This document shows positions 24,343-33,989 of a stretch of 64,000 bases of DNA, one piece after another. A model generated the notes under the pieces. The model saw only the letters and a list, made by a program, of their open reading frames with translations. It had not been told where the DNA came from and did no database searches. The translations under genes and the position numbers were made by a program. This DNA comes from Prosapia bicincta (lineage: Eukaryota > Arthropoda > Insecta > Hemiptera > Cercopidae): contig JBAIZL010000007.1 in assembly GCA_036971475.1 (NCBI GenBank), positions 28,191,447 to 28,255,446 of the forward strand, written 5' to 3'. The stretch's first letter is position 1. The number at the start of each line of letters is the position of its first letter.

Positions 24343-26822
24343 GCACTGGCAAAAGCTTTAAGCCTTAGACATAATTATAGCTATCAACGCATACCAAAAT
24401 AGCTATGCAGAAACCGTCAAGGCCATTACACATATTGTCCAGGTATGTTCTCCATCAAACCGAGACTTTAGACACCATCTCTGTAAAACAGCCAACAAAT
24501 TATACTCTACCACAATAGGTATGTCAAAACTGTTACCGGCTCATAATCTAAGACAGTGGTTACGTAACGCCCTTTATCAATTTAAGACCTTAAGAGATAT
24601 CTTCGTAAAGACAGCTACCAATCCATACTACATCAAATAGTTACGTTAGAGCTACCGCTGCTCACCCTACCATAATAGCTACGTACAGACGGTTAATATT
24701 GTATAACCTATCACAAGACTTATGTAAAAACAGCTAGGCATAACCTGTCACACAATAACTGCGTAAAGGCAGCTAACAATGCCTACCCCTTTAAAATAGC
24801 TACGAAAAGATAACATCCAATACATACCCTATCATATTAGCTATGTAAAGACAACAAATGCGTAAAGGCAGCTAACAATGCCTACCCCATTAAAATAGCT
24901 ACGAAAAGATAACAACCAATACATAACTTGTCATAATAGCTATGTAAAGACAGCTAAAGATGCATAACCTAACTCAGTAATGATTGCTATTAAATAATGA
25001 ACCACTACACTAGCCACGTAAAGACAACTACCAACATCACAATAGCTACGTAAAAACAGTTATCGATCCGTGACCAAGATAATACCTACGTAAGACCTAT
25101 ATCAGTGCTAAGACAATAGCTCCCTAAGGAAAACCTACCACTTCATGAACCACGACAACAGCAAGGTGTGGACGGCTACCAATACATTACTTATCACAGC
25201 TACCAACACATAACTCGTCACACTAGCTAAGTAAATAGCGCTACGATTGAATAGCCTATCACACAGGCCAAATGAGGGTCACTAACTAAACCATCACAAT
25301 ATCTCTGTACATGGCAGATGGTGTGATGATCCTCATCTTTATCGCACACCTAACACTAGGTTAGAAGCACTCTGCCCAGCTTAGGTTAGTGGGTTGAAAA
25401 TAATTTTTCCTAAAAATTACCCCCCTAGACGTGGTTGAACCCTCCCCCAAGGCTACGATCAAGGTCACATCGACCGCCTGCATCATCCAAAACCACCCCT
25501 AACTTCTATAACCTCAGGTCAGTGATGCCCGTGATGGAGATACGACCAGCCTTTGAAAGTTAGGGGTGGTTTTGGATGATGCAGGCGGTCGATGTGACCT
25601 TGATCGTAGCCTTGGGGGAGGGTTCAACCACGTCTAGAGGGGTAGTTTTTAGAAAAAATTATTTTCAACCCACTAACCTAAGCTAGCCAGAGTGCTTCTA
25701 ACCTAACCTACCGTTGGGTGTTCAACCACGTCTAGAGGGGTAGTTTTTAGAAAAAATTATTTTCAACCCACTAACCTAGGCTAGCCAGAGTGCTTCTAAC
25801 CTAACCTACTGTTGGGTGTGCGATAAAGATGAGGATCATCACGCCTTCTGCCGTGTACAGAGATATTGTGATGGTTTAGTTAGTGACCCCTCAGTTAGCC
25901 TGTGTGATAGGCTAGGCACTGGTAGAGCTATTTACTTAGCTAGTGTGACGAGTTATGTGTTGGTAGCTGTGATAAGTAATGTATTGGTAGCCGTCCACAC
26001 CTTGCTGTTGTCGTGGTTCATGAAGTGGTAGGTTTTCCTTAGGGAGCTATTGTCTTAGCACTGATATAGGTCTTACGTAGGTATTATCTTGGTCACGGAT
26101 CGATAACTGTTTTTACGTAGCTATTGTGATGTTGGTAGTTGTCTTTACGTGGCTAGTGTAGTGGTTCATTATTTAATAGCAATCATTACTGAGTTAGGTT
26201 ATGCATCTTTAGCTGTCTTTACATAGCTATTATGACAAGTTATGTATTGGTTGTTATCTTTTCGTAGCTATTTTAATGGGGTAGGCATTGTTAGCTGCCT
26301 TTACGCATTTATTGTCTTTACATAGCTAATATGATAGGGTATGTATTGGATGTTATCTTTTCGTAGCTATTTTAAAGGGGTAGGCATTGTTAGCTGCCTT
26401 TACGCAGTTATTGTGTGACAGGTTATGCCTAGCTGTTTTTACATAAGTCTTGTGATAGGTTATACAATATTAACCGTCTGTACGTAGCTATTATGGTAGG
26501 GTGAGCAGCGGTAGCTCTAACGTAACTATTTGATATAGTATGGATTGGTAGCTGTCTTTACGAAGATATCTCTTAAGGTCTTAAATTGATAAAGGGCGTT
26601 ACGTAACCACTGTCTTAGATTATGAGCCGGTAACAGTTTTGACATACCTATTGTGGTAGAGTATAATTTGTTAGCTGTTTTACAGAGATGGTGTCTAAAG
26701 TCTCGGTTTGATGGAGAACATACCTGTACAATATGTGTAATGGCCTTGACGGTCTCTGCATAGCTATTTTGGTATGCGTTGATAGCCATAAATATGTCTA
26801 AGGCTTAAGGCCTTTGCCTGTG
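24343..26822. repeat. Near-perfect palindrome: two 1.2-kb arms, 51-bp centre
   Basis: The left arm (24343-25505) is the reverse complement of the right arm (25557-26822), with a 51-bp central spacer at 25506-25556. In one 60-bp stretch compared base by base (left about 24465-24524, right 26641-26700) there is a single mismatch. The right arm is longer chiefly because of a 98-bp tandem duplication (25622-25817). Both arms carry degenerate units of about 40-45 bp with the motif AATAGCTACGTAAAGACAGC. An apparent 87-codon ORF in the right arm (26526-26789) loses its start codon in the left arm, so it is not a gene. The structure could be a foldback transposon end or an inverted duplication. Confidence 0.93.
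25622..25817. repeat. 98-bp tandem duplication in the right palindrome arm
   Basis: GTTCAACCACGTCTAGAGGG starts at 25622 and again at 25720, and the whole 98-bp unit repeats with a few differences. The left arm has a single copy, so the duplication arose after the palindrome formed, or was lost from the left arm. Each copy ends with CTAACCTAACCTA. Confidence 0.9.
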
Positions 26823-26947
26823 CCTGTGGCAAAAGCTCATGTGGCCTTGACGGTCTCTGCATAGCTATTTTGGTATGCGTTGATAGCCATAAATATGTCT
26901 AAGGCTTAAGGCCTTTGCCTGTGCCTGTGGCAAAAGCTCATGTGGCC
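26741..26947. repeat. 101-bp tandem duplication at the palindrome/MULE junction
   Basis: Two essentially identical 101-bp copies start at 26741 and 26842. The bases TGGCC occur at 26741, 26842 and 26943, the boundaries of the copies, as expected for a microhomology-mediated duplication. Each copy contains both palindrome sequence and the last bases of the MULE exon (GGCAAAAGCTCATGTGGCC). The join between the two therefore existed before the duplication. Confidence 0.93.
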
Positions 26948-27174
26948 ACATGGACTGCACAACCTGCTTGCTTCATTTACCAAGCAAATAGTGCAGGGTG
27001 GGCAGTTGGAATTGGTATTCCACTCCACTGTGGCCTCAGTAGCTAGAGCCAAACCAGCCATCAGCTCCTCCTTTTGAATATCAATAAATTTTAATGGCCA
27101 CCATTGATCCGGGTTTAAAACTACAGGAGTGAACCTGTAGTTTTTGTAGGTTGCATGAAGTGGATCATCTTCAA
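26906..27174 (-). CDS. MULE transposase exon g: RING-like finger cut by the palindrome junction
   Basis: The acceptor is TTTATGTTTCAG, entering in phase 1. The 88 codons hold a conserved-looking block (FTPVVLNPDQWWPLKFIDIQ), then a Cys/His cluster: C440 and C443 (CTIC), C455 and H457 (PCGH), and C461. This is the first half of a RING finger of the kind with PCGH..xC. The next ligand should be Cys at 464 but is His, and the frame stops four residues later at 26906-26908. The final codons lie in the 101-bp duplicated junction with the palindrome, so the native C-terminus was lost. RING domains usually act in ubiquitin transfer; that role here is inference. Confidence 0.8.
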
Positions 27175-27599
27175 CTGAAACATAAATATAAATTTCGTTA
27201 CACTTTAAAAAAAAATATTTCCAGTTAATCAAGGTGAAAACAAATAAATTTAATGATTCCTTAAATCTGGCCAACAAATGCTAAACATTCAAACATCACA
27301 CAATAAAAGCAACATATCTTTAACTACCAAACTCATTTTCAATGTACAACCTTATTCCATTATATCGCAGACATACTGCTTAAAAACTAAACCGAGACAG
27401 TAGCAGGTCATGTTGGTCAATGAAATAATTATTTCGAAACAAGTCTGCAAGTTCAAAAGTATCCACTAAGTTATTCAAGAATTACATTAAAAAATTCAGT
27501 AACTCAATTTCTCATTATTGTACATCTATTTACTCATTTTAGTAAGAGTTTAAAATGATAATTTAAAATTCAACCATCCAACGTCCAATAATTCCTTAC

Positions 27600-27666
27600 C
27601 ATTTCCGATAGGGCGCTCAATCTGTGCAGTGTCATTTGTCTGCGGCACGAAGGGTGCATTGATTAT
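27600..27666 (-). CDS. MULE transposase exon f (22 codons plus 1 nt)
   Basis: A 67-bp exon between acceptor CTGTTTAG and donor GTAAGG, entering in phase 0 and leaving in phase 1. It encodes a linker (NAPFVPQTNDTAQIERPIGN) without recognised motif. Phase agreement with exons e and g is the main evidence. Confidence 0.7.
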
Positions 27667-28007
27667 CTAAACAGAAATAATATAGAATAAATTAGTTATT
27701 AAACATTTATAATACATTCAGTAAAGTAACACGAATCACAAGTAAATGTCGCTACCAATATTCTACAAGCAAAATGGTTACTTGTTTATTTTTATTATCT
27801 ACTCATATCAATATTAACTTGTATGAATAGTTTAACAGTTTTAAAACTTCTGGATTGTGTTTATAGTGATTTTGTGTAAAAATACATATACAATTTATAG
27901 GTCGCACAACTAAACTCATCTTTCATATCTCACATTCCGTTTAGAATACTGTGACACTCCTGTACCTACACCATAAATGTGTATCTATATTTCTTTAATC
28001 AAATCAC

Positions 28008-28075
28008 CTGTGGTTGTGCGGTGTGCATGCTCTCCTCAGGGGTTCCTCTATTTCTGCTTAGAGCAGGGGCATGAC
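28008..28075 (-). CDS. MULE transposase exon e (22 codons)
   Basis: A 68-bp exon with acceptor ATATGTTTAG and donor GTGATTTG. It enters in phase 1 and leaves in phase 0. It encodes a polar linker (HAPALSRNRGTPEESMHTAQ...) with no domain. The support is splice-site quality and the fact that its phase connects exons d and f in frame. It is less certain than the catalytic exons. Confidence 0.7.
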
Positions 28076-28366
28076 CTAAACATATTAGTTATCAAAATAT
28101 TAGGACACTGTGTGTTACAAGTACATTAAATTTTACAATATAACAAAAGATCAACAAATACAGGTACCTATTAATAACCTTTCCCTTCAAGTAATTATTA
28201 TTTTCATTTGGTGTTTAATTCTTCAATATATTTCAGCAATTTAATGTAATAAACCGTAATATATTTGTATACCATGTTAACCATGTATCCTTGTTTTTAT
28301 GAAACAATCTCTAACTTTTTTAATCTAAAAATAATGTATTTTGTAGTACAATGAAATGCAAATTAC

Positions 28367-28828
28367 CTATTCCACGTCTGGTGCGCCTTCTCATACGCCT
28401 TCTACTCCTTCCTCTAGCAGAATCATCCATTTGGATATGAATGTTGTCAGCCACCGATGATGGCGGTGTTGACGTCGGCAGTGACATGTCCCCATCGTCA
28501 ACGTCAGCTGCAATAATAGGTGGTCCAGAAGAACCCAGACCAGCTACCATTGATGCTTGTGTTGACGTTGGAGGACCTGAAATGTCTTCATCATCATCGT
28601 CATCATCTTGATTGAAACTGTGTCCAGTGTACACATTTTCCATCGCATGGCTGACAACATTGAGAAATTCACCAATGGTATAGCGGTCCTCTAGTAGTTT
28701 TTCTGAGGCAAGTTTGATTCTCCGGTCATTGAGGATGTACGAAGATTTCCTCACTCTTGCCCCAGCAGTACCATTTTCAAGTGAAAAATACTTTTGCAAA
28801 AAAGCATTTTCCACTTTCCGCATACCAT
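28367..28828 (-). CDS. MULE transposase exon d (153 codons): acidic and Arg-rich tail
   Basis: The acceptor is GACTTTTCAG and the donor is GTAATTTG, phase 1 at both ends. The first 70 residues are ordered and charged (RRIKLASEKLLEDRYTIGEF), matching the region after the TNN motif in this family. Next come an acidic run of Asp/Glu (DDDDDDED), a Ser/Thr/Pro-rich stretch and a basic cluster, RGRSRRRMRRRTRR, that could be a nuclear localisation signal. An ATG near the exon start belongs to a longer ORF that begins in the intron and is not the true start. Confidence 0.88.
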
Positions 28829-29290
28829 CTGAAAAGTCACACACATGTCAAAGACACTCATATACAGGCAAACATTTGAAACATTTATATGCATGAGATA
28901 ATACATAAACACACACACCATTGTTTTATAAATATCTACAATAAATATATCTTTATTGATTACATCCTCAAATGAAGATGAAAATTTCAAAAAATTTGGT
29001 ATTCAATTTCTATATTTTCATTTCATGAATATTATTACTTTTAATATGCATTAATAATAAAATAAAGTGGGTAGGATAAAACATTCAAAGTAGCTTGTTC
29101 GTGAAAACATTCATCGCACTTTTACGGAAAAAGAAATTTGAATTATTTGTATTGAGATTTATCAAAATTGAAATTGATTAATATATTTACTGCCTGGTCA
29201 TAACAATTTATTATACGGTTATAAATAAATAATCTACACATTGAATGACAGTTGCGGAACATAGTATGAGTGTTACATTTTAAATCTTAC

Positions 29291-29416
29291 CAGTGAAAGT
29301 CCAAATGTCAGGATGTGCTTGGCGCAATTTCTGGAACAGAGCTCGGTGGTATGACTCCTGGTCATTGTTTGTCCGTCTTTTTTGTCCAAAAACGGACAAA
29401 GCATGAACACCGACAC
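29291..29416 (-). CDS. MULE transposase exon c (short exon with the TNN..E..H motif)
   Basis: This 126-bp exon lies between acceptor TTACTTGCAG and donor GTAAGA, phase 1 at both ends. It encodes SVFGQKRRTNNDQESYHRAL and then HPDIWTFT. The TNNxxESxH signature is diagnostic for the end of the MULE DDE domain; its Glu (residue 159 of the joined fragment) lies 120 residues after the second Asp, a plausible spacing for the catalytic pair. The joining codon across the upstream intron gives Gly, keeping the family pattern. Confidence 0.92.
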
Positions 29417-29538
29417 CTGCAAGTAAAATGAAATTTAAATGATATATAATTATTTTACTTAATTAATTTCAATGTGAAGTTCACAACTATTTTGTTGCCT
29501 ACTAAAACATTTTGTATCCAAAACTGCATCGCTTTCTG

Positions 29539-29660
29539 AGACCAGACTTTTTTTAACTAAAGGTTATTAAATTGTTAAATTACACTCATATTTTAGCCTC
29601 CAGAGACTGAAGAAGTGTAAGATGAAAACGTTTCCCCTTTAGTTAACAGAAAGTCTGGTC
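29539..29660. mobile_element. Small MITE-like inverted repeat in the exon b/c intron
   Basis: GACCAGACTTT..TTAACTAAAGG at 29539-29563 is matched in inverted orientation at 29636-29660, with a small mismatch patch in the middle. The 72-bp interior is non-coding. It probably is a short non-autonomous element or its remnant in the intron; no target duplication is evident. Confidence 0.6.
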
Positions 29661-30021
29661 GAAAGTAATAGCAAAAGTGTAATAAGAAAGTAGCATCTAC
29701 ATTACTCCTATAAAACAAAAATTATTTCATCCATTTATAAGTGGTAACGTATCTTACCTATGTATAAAATAAAAATGTTTCTTATTTTAAAAAAATTAGG
29801 AAAAACGAATTAATTATTGTTAAGAATAGAAAAGAATGATTATTAATCGCATTAGCCACATTATCTTAATGATCAATTGATTTCTCTTTAATAAATTTCA
29901 CATTTGTAAAAATTCTTTAAAAACATAAAGGAATTCAATAATGTTAAAAAATGCAAAGAAATTAATTCATAATTATAAAGTGGAGGTATATGTCGGTAAT
30001 GAGTGCTAAAAAACTTTTTAC

Positions 30022-30238
30022 CCTGAATCCAAGTGCGAAGAACGTAGTTGAGGAACCGTCGCATGTTTTCAATTACGTTGTTCAACTCTGCCTGTTGAAC
30101 AACGTAGTCATAGCCTTCCTGTATTTTGTTGCCTGGCAACAGGGGAAGGCTTATGCACATCCGCACAACCTTCTGGACATGGACATTTGTAAAAAGTTGG
30201 TTGGCCAGACCAAAGGAACGTGCCTTCTTGTACATTGC
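30022..30238 (-). CDS. MULE transposase exon b (72 codons plus 1 nt)
   Basis: The acceptor AAATTGTAG precedes 30238 and the donor G/GTAAAA follows 30022. The exon starts in phase 0 and ends in phase 1. It encodes KARSFGLANQL, then VRMCISLPLLPGNKIQEGY, then RFLNYVLRTWIQ, the usual order after the GCWFH motif in MULE proteins. The open frame continues past the donor for about 44 codons without any family match. That read-through is intron, since the next exon completes the motif in frame. Confidence 0.9.
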
Positions 30239-30750
30239 CTACAATTTAAAAGAATTGTAATAACATTTAAGTAACTTAAAGAGTATTTACATATTTAAAA
30301 AATATTTAAATAAAAAAGAAATATATTGCAATGTTTCATATATAAAACAAAAACATTTTAATATTATTTTCAAATTTAATAACTGTATGCCTAGGAATTT
30401 CTGTTATGAAATTTATTAGAGCATTAATTGCACAAGTGCTCAATAGATTTGTAATAATTAATAAAAACCGAATAACCTGGGAGAAAAAGTCTTGTGATAT
30501 TTAACTAAATTAAGAAAATATAAAAAGTTTATTGAAAAAAAATAACAAACTGAAGTAATCAAAAACTAAATGTAACAAAGACTAATTTAGGCGCCCAGGA
30601 AGTTATTGTTTTCTATGGATTATTATTATTAAAATTTGTTTTATTATAAAGAAATTATTTAAATTATTCAAAATTATATAAAAATATTACAATATATGGA
30701 TATATATTACAATTGAATTATTAATTACTTAATTAGTATATTAATAAAAT

Positions 30751-30753
<3 letters not shown>

Positions 30754-30795
<42 letters not shown>
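30754..30795. repeat. (AT)n microsatellite
   Basis: An uninterrupted AT run immediately left of the intronic hairpin. Confidence 0.95.
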
Positions 30796-30797
<2 letters not shown>

Positions 30798-30902
30798 GAA
30801 GTTAATATATTACTATTGTAAGTAATTTTATCCACCATTAAGTGCAATAATTTTACTTAATGGTGGATAAAATTACTTACAATAGTAATATATTAACTTC
30901 AT
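30796..30902. repeat. Perfect 48-bp stem hairpin with 11-nt loop in the exon a/b intron
   Basis: The left arm 30796-30843 and the right arm 30855-30902 are exact reverse complements. The loop GCAATAATTTT lies between them. The arms start ATGAAGTTAATATATTACTA. The hairpin is flanked by AT microsatellites. A perfect stem of this length suggests a recent small foldback element; a small-RNA hairpin precursor is a less likely alternative. Confidence 0.9.
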
Positions 30903-30946
30903 AAAGTCAGTGCAACGAAAAAACAATGGATAACGTTAAATATCAA

Positions 30947-31068
<122 letters not shown>

Positions 31069-31170
31069 CAGAATAAATGTGAGTGAATATTATTAACAAG
31101 ATATATTAATACAATGTCTAATCGAAGGTAATATTATTGTATGTACTAAATTATAAAATGGGCTACTTAC

Positions 31171-31368
31171 ATTTGCTACATGGAACCAGCATCCAACCAG
31201 CTGTGCTTCAGGAAATGCAGCCCTGACAGATCCTTGGAGCGCTCTCTCGAAATCTGTTATAACCGTTCTTGGATTAAGGCCTGGAACAATATTTTTAATG
31301 AAATTAAAAATATTGTCATAGGCCTCACGGGTTCTTCTCTCCATGAGAACGCTTATAACAGGAAAGGC
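31171..31368 (-). CDS. MULE transposase exon a (66 codons): catalytic core segment
   Basis: The acceptor is TTCTATAACTTTCAG before 31368 and the donor GTAAGT follows 31171. Both ends are phase 0. Conserved family features are VLMERRT at residues 7-13, VITDFE at 36-41 holding the second catalytic Asp, and GCWFH at 59-63, whose Cys and His are typical of MULE and related transposases. An acceptor at its start means upstream exons existed. They are not in this window, because satellite 3 occupies that side. The following intron (30239-31170) holds a hairpin and compound microsatellites. Confidence 0.93.
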
Positions 31369-32460
31369 CTGAAAGTTATAGAACATTATATATTTAGTAT
31401 TTGGTATATGAAGATCAGTGTTTATAACATGAGCACAGAATCGACCATAGATTCGCATTGTGCACTTAGAATGGATCTATAATAAGTATTATAGGAGCCA
31501 TCGCAATTGTCATATATTTACTCTAAAAATAATGCATGAATTATAGTTCATGTATTTTGCGATTTCTACAAAAATGGATTTCTTATTTAAAAGGCATAAT
31601 AAACGCAGAGTCGACCATAGATTCGCATTGTGCTCTTAGAATTGATCTATAATAAGTATTATAAGAGCTATGGCAATTGTCATATATTTTCTCTAAAAAA
31701 ATGCATGAATTATAGTTCATGGATTTTGCGATTTCTACAAAAAATGGATTTCTCATTTAAAAGGCATAATAAACGCAGAATCGACCCTAAATTCGGATTG
31801 TGCTCTTAGAATTGATCTATAATAAGTATTATGGGAGCTATCGCAATTGTAATATATTTACTCTTAAAAAATGCATGAATTATAGTTCATGGATTTTACG
31901 ATTTCTACAAAAAATGGATTTCTCATTTAAAAGGCATAATAAACGCAGAATCGACCATAGATTCGCATTGTGCTCTTAGAATTGATCTATAATAAGTATT
32001 ATGGGAGCTATCGCAATTGTCATATATTTTCTCTTAAAAAATGCATGAATTATAGTTCATGGATTTTACGATTTCTACAAAAAATGGATTTCTCATTTAA
32101 AAGGTATAATAAACGCAGAATCGACCATAGATTCGCATTGTGCTCTTAGAATTGATCTATGATAAGTATTATAGGAGCTATCGCAATTGTCATATATTTT
32201 CTTTAAAAAAATGCATGAATTATAGGTCATGGATTTTGCGATTTCTACAAAAAATGAATTTCTCATTTAAAAGGCATAATAAACGCAGAATCGACCATAG
32301 ATTCAAATTGTGCTCTTAGAATTAATCTGTAATAAGTATTATAGGAGCTATCGCAATTGTCATATATTTGCTCTAAAAAAATGCATGAATTAAAGTTCAT
32401 GGATTTTGCGATTTCTACAAAAAATGGATTTCTCATTTAAAAGGCATAATAAACGCAGAA

Positions 32461-33720
32461 TCGACCATATATTCGCATTGTGCTATTAGAATTGATCTAT
32501 AATAAGTATTATAGGAGCTATCGCAATTGTCATATATTTGCTCTAAAAAAATGCATGAATTAAAGTTCATGGATTTTGCGATTTCTACAAAAAATGGATT
32601 TCTCATTTAAAAGGCATAATAAACGCAGAATCGACCATATATTCGCATTGTGCTATTAGAATTGATCTATAATAAGTATTATAGGAGCTATCGCAATTGT
32701 CATATATTTGCTCTAAAAAAATGCATGAATTAAAGTTCATGGATTTTGCGATTTCTACAAAAAATGGATTTCTCATTTAAAAGGCATAATAAACGCAGAA
32801 TCGACCATATATTCGCATTGTGCTATTAGAATTGATCTATAATAAGTATTATAGGAGCTATCGCAATTGTCATATATTTGCTCTAAAAAAATGCATGAAT
32901 TAAAGTTCATGGATTTTGCGATTTCTACAAAAAATGGATTTCTCATTTAAAAGGCATAATAAACGCAGAATCGACCATATATTCGCATTGTGCTATTAGA
33001 ATTGATCTATAATAAGTATTATAGGAGCTATCGCAATTGTCATATATTTGCTCTAAAAAAATGCATGAATTAAAGTTCATGGATTTTGCGATTTCTACAA
33101 AAAATGGATTTCTCATTTAAAAGGCATAATAAACGCAGAATCGACCATATATTCGCATTGTGCTATTAGAATTGATCTATAATAAGTATTATAGGAGCTA
33201 TCGCAATTGTCATATATTTGCTCTAAAAAAATGCATGAATTAAAGTTCATGGATTTTGCGATTTCTACAAAAAATGGATTTCTCATTTAAAAGGCATAAT
33301 AAACGCAGAATCGACCATATATTCGCATTGTGCTATTAGAATTGATCTATAATAAGTATTATAGGAGCTATCGCAATTGTCATATATTTGCTCTAAAAAA
33401 ATGCATGAATTAAAGTTCATGGATTTTGCGATTTCTACAAAAAATGGATTTCTCATTTAAAAGGCATAATAAACGCAGAATCGACCATATATTCGCATTG
33501 TGCTATTAGAATTGATCTATAATAAGTATTATAGGAGCTATCGCAATTGTCATATATTTGCTCTAAAAAAATGCATGAATTAAAGTTCATGGATTTTGCG
33601 ATTTCTACAAAAAATGGATTTCTCATTTAAAAGGCATAATAAACGCAGAATCGACCATATATTCGCATTGTGCTATTAGAATTGATCTATAATAAGTATT
33701 ATAGGAGCTATCGCAATTGT
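32461..33720. repeat. Run of eight apparently identical satellite 3 monomers
   Basis: The private variants CCATATATTCGC and TGCTATTAGAATTG recur at exactly 170-bp intervals eight times, with no difference that I can see between units. Neighbouring copies lack both changes. This is a very recent single-monomer expansion near the array edge. Confidence 0.92.
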
Positions 33721-33989
33721 CATATATTTTCTTTAAAAAAATGCATGAATTATAGGTCATGGATTTTGCGATTTCTACAAAAAATGAATTTCTCATTTAA
33801 AAGGCATAATAAACGCAGAATCGACCATAGATTCGCATTGTGCTCTTAGAATTGATCTATAAGAAGTATTATAAGAGCTATCGCAATTGTCGTATATTTG
33901 CTCTAGAAAAAATGCATGAATTATAGGTCATGGATTTTGCGATTTCTATAAAAAATGGATTTCTCATTTAAAAGGCATAATAAACGCAG

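Larger units (their letters stand above)
19618..25521. mobile_element. Candidate large non-autonomous element with inverted G-rich ends
   Basis: This gene-less region has related modules in inverted orientation at its two ends. A 22-bp signature, GGGGTGGTTTTGGATGATGC plus AG, is present on the plus strand at 19826-19847 (one-mismatch copy at 19679-19700) and on the minus strand at 25478-25499. Around it both ends share, in mirrored order, the G-run, an ACGTCTAGAGGGG motif, a GTAGTTTTT..AAAAAATT motif and a CTAACCTAACC-type stretch. That is an imperfect terminal inverted repeat of roughly 150 bp around an interior of about 5.5 kb made of degenerate short tandem repeats. Large foldback-type or MULE-type non-autonomous elements look like this. 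No transposase lies inside and no target duplication was found, so this is inference. Confidence 0.45.

Noticed and set aside
26526..26789. An 87-codon minus-strand ORF in the right palindrome arm
   Set aside because: The mirrored copy near 24380 lacks the start codon, the reading frame overlaps degenerate 40-45 bp repeats, and no domain is visible.
28714..28990. Small ORFs on both strands around MULE exon d
   Set aside because: They are shadows of exon d or readings of the adjacent AT-rich intron.
29888..30021. Extension of MULE exon b downstream to residue 115 of its ORF
   Set aside because: The family motif resumes in the next exon (29416) after a good donor at 30021/30020. The extension has no similarity to MULE proteins and is AT-rich intron.
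31180..31482. 100-codon plus-strand ORF opposite MULE exon a
   Set aside because: It is antisense to a well-supported exon, runs into satellite 3, and has no domain.
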